From Limnanthes douglasii subsp. nivea (lineage: Eukaryota; Streptophyta; Magnoliopsida; Brassicales; Limnanthaceae): a stretch of 64,000 nt of DNA. The notes under the pieces are model-generated. The model ran no database searches. It had not been told where the DNA came from and saw only the letters and a program-made list of their open reading frames with translations. The stretch spans positions 267,724,770-267,788,769 of the forward strand of contig JAUPFV010000002.1 in assembly GCA_036936605.1 (NCBI GenBank), read 5' to 3'. Numbering within the stretch: position 1 is the stretch's first letter; the number at the start of each line of letters is the position of its first letter. Position numbers and translations under genes: made by a program. Shown here one piece after another: positions 20,939 to 30,031 of the stretch.

Positions 20939-21064
20939 GCCTAGAGGGTATTTTTGTCCAAAATATGGCTCTAGGTATTTTATGAAACTAATCTAAAAAT
21001 AGGTACCAATTTGATATTTCAAAATTGACTAGGTATTTATGGGTACTTTCCTCCAATAATAATA

Positions 21065-21450
21065 ATTATAAATAAACTAGTAATTTAAGATATGCAAAAT
21101 AAGCTAAAATATATTTATTTTCTCTGCATCAAGATACACGTTTCCATTTACCGCTGGGATCCTTTAGTCATCTTGTTTAGGTCCATCTTTGGGCCCAAAA
21201 TATGGCCCAATCCTGATAATATAGATGAGTATGTTGGACGCGGAAATATCCATCCTTTTTGTTAAAATCCCGGTAGAAAACACAATAAAATTCATACAGT
21301 TCTGTTTACATTTCGATTAAAAAATTTAATTTAAATTGTACTATAATTTTTTTTATAGCTTTAATTTATCTTAATATAAATTTTATAGTATATAATAATT
21401 TTAATAAAATAAGTTATGTTAATTGGGTATACTCATGTTTTGTATAGACT
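21065..21450. other. AT-rich spacer
   Basis: No gene or repeat seen between the Pack-MULE-like element and LINE 1. Confidence 0.5.
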
Positions 21451-21470
21451 AAGAACTAAATTTTCATATC

Positions 21471-24337
21471 AGCTTTAGAGTTGAAAAAGGGAGGTCAATC
21501 TTGAGCAGATTCAACTTGTCATGGCTTCTAATTACTCGGACCCGAGTTTTATTAATATCGAGAGGGAGGCGGCCAGCAGCTACATCTTTTATAGTCTGGC
21601 GGAGGAATCCTTCCTCAAGCAAAAATCCAGAGAGATCTGGTTTAAGTTGGGTGATAAAAACACTAAATTCTTTCACAACAGTATAAAAGCTCGTAGAGCC
21701 CGCATCAAAATCCTTTCTGTCACCACCCCGGATGGCCAGGTGAGCTCTAGTCCTAGAAAAATCTCGGATACATACCCTAATCACTTTAAAAGTCGTCTAG
21801 GAACGCCGAGCCCGAATAGCTACCCTGGCCTGTATAGACTAACAAAGCTGAAATGACCAAGCCGATTTTGGATGAGGAAATCAAAAATGCCCTTTTCGAC
21901 ATTGACAGTGATAAAGCCCCTGAGCCTGATGGGTTTAGTGCGGGATTCTTTATATCCTATTGGGCCATTGTGGGCCCTGATATTTGCGCTTCTATTAAGC
22001 ACTTCTTCATCTAGGGTAAGATGGACCCTGAATGGAACAAAACCCTCATCGCGCTAATACCCAAGAAGGATAACCCATCCTCTCACTCCGACTACAGACT
22101 CATCTCTTGTTGCAATGTTACGTACAAAATCATCTTGAAAATCTTGGCCAACAGAATAAAACCCTATCTTTCTTACCTTATTGATCCTTCTTAGTCTGAT
22201 TTTGTTTTGGGCCGCTCAATTGCATATAACATCCTGCTTACCCAAGACCTTATGCACGGTTACCATACTAACCGTAAAGGCCCTCGTTGCGCCCTCAAGA
22301 TAAAACTTATGAAAGCCTTTGACAACGTCCGCTGGGAACTTGTTCTCGATGCTCTCTTTGTTATGGACTTCCCCGTTGAAATGATTAGCTGGTTCATTCA
22401 TTGCATTACCACCCCCCTCATTTTCTGTTTGTATTAATGGAAGCCCCACCAGCTTCTTTGCTGGGGAGAGAGGTCTTAGATAAGGGGACCCTATCTCCCC
22501 TTAAATTTTCGTCTTTGTGATGCAGGTATTGTCAAGCATTCTCCTTGAAAAGAGCCAGAACCTCAATTTTGGCTTTCATTGAAAATGTCACTCTCTGAAG
22601 ATTATTAACCTTTTCTTTGCGGACAACTTTATGATTTTCTGTCGAGCCAATGTTACCTCAGCCATTCCCATCCAGGAAGGCTTAAAGGAGTTTACCGCGA
22701 TCTCGGGTCTGGACCTCAACCCGGACAAAAGCCAGATTTTCCTATTAGGAGCATCCCCTATTGTGAAAGGAGCTATCATCGACATTCTGGGTTTCAGCAA
22801 AGCTCACCTCCCGGTCCATTACCTGGGAGTTCCTCACATCACCTCCAGACTCAGCTACAACGATTGCCGCCCCCTATTCGAAGAAATCCTTAGTCGTATA
22901 AACTCTTGGACATCAAAACATCTCTCTTATGAGGATCGCATCCAGCTCATAAAATCAGTTATCTTTGCTAGCCAAGTCTCCTGGTCCTCCATCTTCATCC
23001 TCCCGGTCAGGGTCCTCAATGAGCTATCCCAGCTCCTTAGAAGTTTTCTCTAGTCAGGATCAAAAATGAAAATCTCGGGGGCAAAAGTTTCTTCGACCAA
23101 GCTCACCTTGCCCAAAGAAGAGCGCAGCCTTGGGATTCCAAACCTAAAAATTTTGGAATCAGGAGGCCGCCGTAAAATGCTTTTGGTCCATCCTTACAAA
23201 GAACGCGAACTCTATATGGACCAGATGGACTATCGCGGACAAGATAAAAAATAAAAATATATGGACCATGGCCATCTCGCCTAATGCTAGCTGGGGTTGG
23301 AGAAAAATCCTGAAGCTCAGACCCTGCGCAGCCGAACTTTACACTGTAAAAATTGGGGATTGACACAATACTTCAATCTGGTACGATCTTTGGTTATTCC
23401 TCTACTCCCTTATCAAATGCTTTGGTAATGAAATCTCCAACATAGCTCGCCTCAGAAACATCTACCGAGTATCTGACCTCAACATAAATGGATCCTGGCA
23501 ATGGCCCCTCAATACCAGAGCTCAGAACAGACGCCTTCTTTCTCACTTGACGGAAATTCGGGCAGCCCTCACTACTCTCCCTCCTCCTTGTAACGCGGAA
23601 GACATCTTCCTCTGGACCCCAAGCAAGTCAAAACCAACCTTCACTATCAGCATTATGTACGCCGCCATCAGACCCTCAGGCACCAAAGTGCCATGGGGCT
23701 CTCTCGTATGGAATAAATACTCTATACCGCGCCACTCCTTCATCTCATGGATGGCAGTCCAAAACAATCTATCCATCATGGATAAGCTCATTAGTTGGGG
23801 CCTTGACTCTCCCCCTGATTGTGTTTTATGCTCTGAAATCTTGGAGACCCTCGACCACATCTTTAATTCATGCCCTTACTCCTCCAGCATTTTGGACAAC
23901 ATCTACACTAAACTCTAAATCTCAGTTCCTCCCCAATCCTGGAACGATCGGCTTGAAAATGCATGTCAGTGGGATTCAAGACCCCTCTCCCTCTTATGGA
24001 AGAATGCTTTTTGTGCCACCAGTTTCCATATTTGGAGGGAAAGAAATTCTCGAATATACAACAACTCCCCATCTCCGAACTCGTGCACCGCCCACCGAAT
24101 TCTATCGGACCTCCGATATCGAGTGCATGGGACCAAAATCAGTTTCCAATATGATTACTTCCCCTTATTGTAATAGCTTGCCTTTTCTTTATAACCTCCA
24201 CCGAGACCATTTAGAACTACTCCAAGATGTATTATCCAGCTTTAACCTGTTATCTCTGTTTGACTAGGGCCACAGGCCACATTGAATATTTTTAAGAACC
24301 TTTTATTTTAATACAATTTACAGCTTTTTATACAAAA
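21471..24337 (+). mobile_element. LINE 1: 5'-truncated L1-type non-LTR retrotransposon
   Basis: It is flanked by a 20-bp target duplication with one mismatch: AAGAACTAAATTTTCATATC at 21451-21470 and AAGAACTAAATATTCATATC at 24338-24357. Long TSDs of this kind are typical of LINE insertion. The insert starts within ORF2, after the endonuclease domain, so it is a 5'-truncated copy. It ends in an A/T-rich 3' end without a long poly(A). The coding content is described separately. Confidence 0.85.
21480..24267 (+). pseudogene. LINE 1 ORF2 remnant (reverse transcriptase and zinc-finger region)
   Basis: The order of blocks is that of plant L1 ORF2. A pre-RT region (LAEESFLKQKSREIWFKLGD, NTKFFHNSIKARR) is followed by RT motifs KAPEPDGFSAGFF, LIALIPKKDNPS, FVLGRSIAYNILLTQDL and LMKAFDNVRWE, a decayed GDPISP block near 22490, FFADNFMIF (decayed YADD) near 22620, and LDLNPDKSQIF. 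Downstream is a zf-RVT-like region (PRHSFISWMAVQNNLSIMDKL, CVLCSEILETLDHIFNSCPY). In-frame stops (such as 22012 and 22193) and frameshifts split it into several pieces, so it is dead. No RNase H domain was recognised at the 3' end. It belongs to a different subfamily from LINE 3. Confidence 0.85.
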
Positions 24338-24357
24338 AAGAACTAAATATTCATATC

Positions 24358-24848
24358 GTTTTAATATTCGTAAAATAGTTTGAAGTTTTATAGCTTTTAA
24401 ATTTATAATTTTTATAAAATATATGATTTATACTAGGAAGAAACTCAAATTTAGCTTAAAATGTTATCATTTAAAATATTAAATACATAATTATAATGAC
24501 TAAATTATTGAAAGAAATTAATTATTTAACTAATATTTATTTTATCATGTATTTTGTATAAAAATATAAAATAATTAAAATTTATTTAATAATAGGTTTT
24601 GGGTTTGGGTAAATAATAATTAGTCTATGGATTTGTTTCGTTTTTAGGCCCATTAAATTAATTAGCCTATAAATAGATTTTTGAATATATTTATAAAAGA
24701 GGGTGAAATTAATTTACTCCTCATCTACATTGCCATATTCTCTATTTAAACATTTTCTTAAAGCAACTCAAATCTCTCTCTATTATCTATCTAAGCTATT
24801 AATTATATTTTTTATAATTACTAAAACCCATTTTAGAATTCACTAACC
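24358..24848 (+). repeat. Probable 5' LTR region of Element 3
   Basis: It lies directly upstream of a PBS-like site and the Element 3 gag. It contains TATAAATA at 24668-24675, a GGCCCATTAAATTA tract and a CTCATCTACATTGCC leader, in the same order as in the LTRs of Elements 1 and 2 (GGCCC..., TATAAATA, then leader). The left edge and the matching 3' LTR could not be found, so this is by position only. Confidence 0.4.
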
Positions 24849-24873
24849 CGATTAGTGACGAACACAGTGGAGC
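24849..24873 (+). other. Element 3 primer-binding-site region
   Basis: CCGATTAGTGACGAACACAG followed by TGGAGC resembles the Element 2 site GATTGGCGACCACAGTGGGAGG placed right after its 5' LTR. It is decayed. Confidence 0.4.
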
Positions 24874-24945
24874 ATTACGAAAGTACCCAAAATACAAAAT
24901 CCAAAATTCTTTGAGCGTTAAAATTTCCTTCAAAACATATAGAAG

Positions 24946-27900
24946 AATGGATTTCGAAATGGAAATAGATCTTGCCTGGAAAATAAGAGAGTTAGGATCA
25001 GAGAAGAATCTAGCCAAGTACAACATATGATTGATGAAAAGCTTGAACGGTTGCTCATGTAAGAGGAGCCTGACCAACTACGAGGGGAAATTGAGGCTCA
25101 GGGTAAAATTTTATCAGAGGTCCAAAGATCTGAAGGACAATATGATATTAATAAACAAGCTATCGACCCAAATACTCAGCATAGCCCAAAAAAAATATCA
25201 GAAAGGTTAAACCTGAAAAACCCATCATTCTTCGAATCATAAGAAGAGACAGGGTCATCATGATAAGCATTATTCGAAGAAACGTTCCAGTTGATATCAT
25301 AAGTCGAGCTCAAATAAAATAAAATATCAAAGAAGTAAAGAAAAAACGGAGCATGAAGGAAAGGCAAATGAATAATGAAACTATACCAGTGGTCATCAAG
25401 TGAGTGATCAGTTTGTTATTCAGTCTGAACCGTGTATGTTTGCAACAGTCAGTAAGGATCATCAATTCAATCAATGACATAATTGGAGGCAGTTACCTCT
25501 TTTTGCAGACATTCTCTCTGGTCATCCACCCAGATGGTTCAATATTTCAAAAATGGAAAATTTTGATGAGAGCAAAAATCTGGACAACCACCTTGGACAA
25601 TTCAAGAACTTCATTATGAATTTTGACGACAACAATTAGTTGTTGTGTTAGGATTTTTCCCAAACGTGCAAGGGATAGTGCTTTAGAGTGGTATACTCGG
25701 CTTCCACATAGGTCGACCAAGAGTTTTTACATGTTTTTATGGCTTTCTGAAGGCAGTTTGTGAGAAGTAAGGAATAAAAGGAAATCGAGACACAATAATT
25801 TAATGTGGTCAGTTTATTGGGGAAAGCTTGAAAGATTACACCAAATATTTTACAGAAACCAAAAATAGTTTGCAAGATTGCTTTCAACAAGTGAATATAA
25901 CTGCTTTTATGCAAGGGATTCTTCCGAGAGGATTGTTCGACAATGTTACCAGGAAAAAAACAATCTATTTTGGAGGTTTGTTATCACATGTTGAAAAATA
26001 AGTCACGGTAAAAGAGACGAAGTGACTAAAATTTCCTAATCAACAGAGGAACAAGTCATGTGGTTCTCAACAACAAACAACCGTTAGTTCTCGTCCAAAA
26101 GACTTTGGTCAGAATGTCCCTCATTTGAAAGCAAGCTAATGTTTGCAAGGACAAGGGTTTAGGCCCTATGATAATCAATGTGTTCAGACTGATCACTTTA
26201 CAAAATTAACTGAAAGCGTTGCCACCATATACAACAAGAAAAATAATATTATGTAATTTAGAATGACAACACCCATTCAGACTCCGAAGATGAAATCTAA
26301 ATACTCGATTCAAATATCACAATGATGTGGGTCATGATACGAATGATTGTATTGATTTAAAGAAGGAAATCCAAATTCTGATTTAAAATAGAAAATTAAC
26401 CACCTTCGTAAACACTAATGTTTGGTCAGACTGTTGCTCGAAGGGAATCGATAGAATCTGCCCCAAATAAGAACACACTATGGTTATATCGGGCCATATA
26501 ATGAACACAATAAATATTTTGAATATCTAGAACTCAATCCTGACTGAGGTCGTATTATGATGATAAATTAGCTTGAAAATGAAGGAAATGTTAAAGGTTT
26601 GTGTCAATTTTTTGAATTTTCGACCATCTTTGGGGGGGATACGATGTCAGCACCCTCGAGCTGTTCTCGAAAGAGGCATATAGTGAGTTTGACCGCCCAA
26701 TTAGTAGGAAAAATGGCTACTCATTTATTTCAGAATATAATGCCAATTATTGTACTTGATGGTGATGATTTGAGAGTCGTTTCTTGGCCACGTGAGGATG
26801 TTGTGGTGATTGGATATGCAGTTGAGGGAATAGAAATTTGAAGGATTTTAATCGACACATGTAGCTCAGCCAACATTTTGTTTTTCTCTACCTATAAATA
26901 GATGAAAATCCCTCCAATTATACTTTGATCAAACTGAACCTTAGTGGGATTCTTAAGGAGCACTATTGATGTGGTTGGGGAGTTTGAAGGTGAAACTATC
27001 CTCGGAAAAACACCTTTCAAAAGGTAGTTAGAGTACTCTTTGTAGGGGTTGATGGCCCAAATTTGTATAATGCAATCTTTGGTAAGTCTTGGTTATAAAA
27101 AATGCACGTTGTTACATCGACGGTTCATCAGTGTTTGAAATATGTTGTTGGGGGCCAAGTTGGATTTGTTTGAAATACTATCACTACTTTGGCTCCTAAA
27201 ACGTTATAGGATATGAAAACTAATTTTTTTTACTATAGTCTTCTTCAGAATCTAGCAAGGTTGATGATCTCAGGGAGACTCATAGTTCGTTCATTCCTGA
27301 TTAACATATCGAGTTATACACTTTCCCAAATGGGAAATGTGTATAGATTGGAGCCCAGTTGCCACTAATCGTGAGGGAATAATTAGTATCATTTTTGTCT
27401 GGGAATTTGTATATGTTCGGCTGATGTACCGAAGATGTAATGGGTGTCCCTACATACGTCATTTCCCATAATCTAGCAATACGATCCAATGTATGCCATG
27501 TTATACAAAAACAGAGAGCTTTTGTCCGAAAGATCCGTTTTCGGTCTCTAGGATTGATCAAGTAATAGATTCCACTTTTGGAAATAAACTATTGTCATTC
27601 ATGGATGCATTTTCAAGGTACAATCAGATACATATGGATCTTAAGGACCATGAAAGTACCATATTCATAATTAGCAAGAGCTTAATTACTAAAAATTTAT
27701 GCCCTTAAGTTTAAAAAAATATTGGGGCTGCTTATCAACATTTAGTGAATAAAGCCTTTGATAGTCAGCTTGTAAAAAATGTTAAAGTTTACATTGATGA
27801 TATGTTGGTACAAGGTATAAAGGATGAAGACCAGTTCTCCATTATAAATGAAACTTTCTCCAATCTAAAAACTATCAATTTGAAATTAAATAAAGAAAAG

Positions 27901-29020
27901 TGTACATTCAGAGTATGGTCCAAAAACATTTTGGGTTATATTATTAGTGAAAATGGCATTCAAGCCGATCCAATATAATTGAATGTGTTGCTTATTATGG
28001 ATCCTCCTAGATCTACCAAATAAATTTATATATCGACTGAAAGATTGGTTGCTCTAAACAAATTTATATTATGGTCTTCGAATAAGTGCACACCATTTTT
28101 CAAGGTATTAAGAAATGCAAACGAATTTAATTGGACTTCGGAGTGCGATGAAACCTTTATCAAAATTAAAGAAATTTTTTCTTATCGAGAGACATTTACC
28201 AAGTCAATTATGGGTGAAAAGTTACACATTTACTTGGTAGTATCCAATTACGTTTGTGAGCGCAATTTTAGTTTGGGAAGTTAAAGGTTACCCTCTACAT
28301 GTTTACTATATTAGTAAAAGTTTGTTGAATCTTGAGAAAAGACCCTATTTTAAAGCTCATTCAATTATTGTTCAAACTTCATTTCCATTTAATAATATAT
28401 TACAAAAACCATATGTGTTGGGACAAATGACTAAGTGGTAATGAGAATATGGGGATTATGATATTGAATTTGCTCCTCAAACAGTATTTAAGGCATAAAC
28501 TATGGTAGATTTCCTGGTTATATTACATTCTCAGCGACCATAGTTTGAATCAAATATTATGAAACCTGTAAAATAATGAACATGTTGAACAGATAAAGAG
28601 TCAATCATTCAGGTTGTGGGGGGGGGGGGGAATTAACTTACTATCTACCTTCAGATATTTAGTGTAGTAATCAATATGTTTTGGTTTCAAGATATCAAAC
28701 AATAAAGCAGGCTATGAGGCGTCATTTGTAGGGTTAAGGCTTGTCCAGAGTTGTGGGCCAAATTTTTTTTGTTTAATAAGTGATTCGTAGTTGCTTATAA
28801 ATCAGGCTACGAGGTAATCCAAAGCTAGAAAATATCATTTGCTAAAATACTTGAAGATATTAAGGGGGACAACAGTTTTCTTCAAACATGTTAAGTATGA
28901 ATACATTCCTCGAGTCGAAAATCTGATGGTTGATGCCTTAACTACTATTGCTTACACGAAAATACATTTGTAGATTTGGATAAAAATACTTTTTTAAATT
29001 ACCAGACTCTGAGGTTGGAT
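24946..29020 (+). pseudogene. Element 3: decayed gag-pol of an older Tat-lineage gypsy element
   Basis: Its blocks align in order with Element 2. Gag: HLGQFKNFIMNFDDN near 25590, ALEWYTRLPHRSTKSF near 25690, then QGILPRGLFDNVTRKK near 25915. Protease region: STIFGGDTMSAPSS near 26630, then RILIDTCSSANILF near 26850, where the catalytic DTG has become DTC. RT: DPFSVSRIDQVIDSTFGNKL near 27530, then VYIDDMLV near 27795. RNase H: PLHVYYISKSLLN near 28295, with decayed second RNase H sequence up to about 28990 (the ENLMVDALTTIAYT block). No integrase follows. There are many stops and frameshifts. It is clearly older than Elements 1 and 2. Its right side meets LINE 2 sequence near 29150. Confidence 0.8.
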
Positions 29021-29149
29021 ACATCTGATAAACTGGTTTTATTACTGTTATGAATTTAAATCCTTAAGTATTACAAAGGCAGTAACTTGTTTTTTCATCC
29101 CGTGGCCTCTTCAAGAAATCTAATTCTAGTATGAAACTATAAGGCTATA

Positions 29150-29492
29150 TTTTTATGTATTTATAGTCTGGCCAAATATTTCTTGATATAGTTTCAGAAA
29201 GGAGTTTAAGGTATTAATATATTTTTTAGAACCATTTGCAAAGATGAAGAAGTCATCTGCAAAGACCAGACAACTAATATCCATGTTACTTATAGTTTTG
29301 AATTTCATTGCTGGGTTATTGTTGAATAACAGGTTGATACCTCTAATGAGGTATTCTTGTGCAATAATGGAAAGGCTGGGGAAATGGGACCCCTTGTCTA
29401 ATTCCATGAAGGACTTTGAAGTATCCGTTAAGTTAATTTTGTCCTCTAAATTTTGGGTTTCTTGAAATTTATTTCCAAGAATAGTAACATCC
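29150..29492 (-). pseudogene. LINE 2, RT fragment (left of Element 2)
   Basis: On the minus strand SFMELDKGSHFPSLSIIAQEYLIRGI matches in position the HGLRQGDPLSPSLFILAEEYLLRSI stretch of LINE 3. It is followed by SCLVFADDFFIFANGS (the RT catalytic motif) and YQEIFGQTIN. It stops matching near 29150. The rest of this LINE lies beyond Element 2 at 40013-42461. Sequence between the endonuclease part and this RT part (about 1 kb in LINE 3) is missing, so the copy was also internally deleted. Confidence 0.8.
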
Positions 29493-29497
29493 TACTC

Positions 29498-29954
29498 TGA
29501 TGAGTCCGAATTCGAAGTGCTCCCCGGAAGGGTAGCCTAATGTAAATCTCTCCGTAAACCGGACAGGACTTTTAAACCGAATAGGTGACTTCGAACACTG
29601 TGAGCCTAAGGCTGTTCGAACTATGACAAAAGTACTAAAAAACCTAAACACTTCTTGACTAAGCTACCTGTCCTTCTGCTTAGAACTCATGGGTCTTTAA
29701 ACATGACCCGGGTCCGTTAAACTTGACCCGAAAGCCCATAAGGGCCCAAATTTCATACTATAAATACCCAACCACCAACATTAACTATGGGTAAGAAAAA
29801 TTAACTGCTGCCAAGCTGCTTAATTCTCTCTCCACATTAAAAGCACTTTGAAACACCCTTAAACACCCTCACACCACCGTGAAACACCCTTACTCCGCCT
29901 TAAAACTCCACTTGAAATTACCAGCCTACCCTCAGGCTACTTTTATCCACACCA
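29498..29954 (+). repeat. Element 2 5' LTR
   Basis: It starts TGATGAGTCC and ends CCACACCA, and is preceded by TACTC. TATAAATA at 29759-29766 is the likely promoter. The inner TGATGAG...CTACCCTCA part matches the reverse complement of the Element 1 LTRs. Confidence 0.96.
29759..29766 (+). promoter_or_regulatory. TATA box in the Element 2 5' LTR
   Basis: TATAAATA, about 195 bases before the LTR end, would drive the gag-pol transcript. It is conserved in the 3' LTR and in both Element 1 LTRs. Confidence 0.65.
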
Positions 29955-29957
29955 GAT

Positions 29958-29975
29958 TGGCGACCACAGTGGGAG
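29958..29975 (+). other. Element 2 primer-binding site
   Basis: TGGCGACCACAGTGGGAG begins three bases after the 5' LTR. TGG is the expected complement of a tRNA CCA end. The tRNA cannot be named with confidence; it is not the initiator-Met site. Confidence 0.6.
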
Positions 29976-30019
29976 GCGACGGTGCCTGAATCAAATATTC
30001 AAAACCAAGTAAAGAAATT

Positions 30020-30031
30020 ATGTCCGAATGA
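30020..30031 (+). promoter_or_regulatory. Three-codon uORF overlapping the gag start
   Basis: ATGTCCGAATGA: its TGA stop overlaps the gag ATG at 30028 by the ATGA arrangement. This is the classic layout for termination-reinitiation, but it may be chance. Confidence 0.35.

Larger units (their letters stand above)
16606..21054. mobile_element. Pack-MULE-like element carrying a TIR-domain exon
   Basis: Long imperfect terminal inverted repeats bound the element: the left end starts AGGGAAATGACAGTTTAAG and the right end, reverse-complemented, starts GGAGGAAAGTACCCATAAAT. Both then continue with spaced ACCTA words over ~90 bases. It is flanked by identical 10-bp repeats AATAATAATA (16596-16605 and 21055-21064), the size expected for Mutator-type target duplications but low in complexity. 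No transposase was found inside. The interior carries a TIR-domain exon (17098-17634), a 2.4-kb minisatellite and, near the right end, a minus-strand TATA box with a short first-exon-like ORF. That combination fits a Pack-MULE, a non-autonomous MULE that has captured a gene fragment. Confidence 0.6.

Noticed and set aside
29497..29520. LTR start CTGATGAGTCCGAATTCGAA resembles a hammerhead ribozyme core (CTGATGA...CGAA), as in retrozymes
   Set aside because: No usable stem II forms between GAG and CGAA, no cleavage-site strand was found, and the Element 1 LTR changes the CGAA part. Chance similarity.
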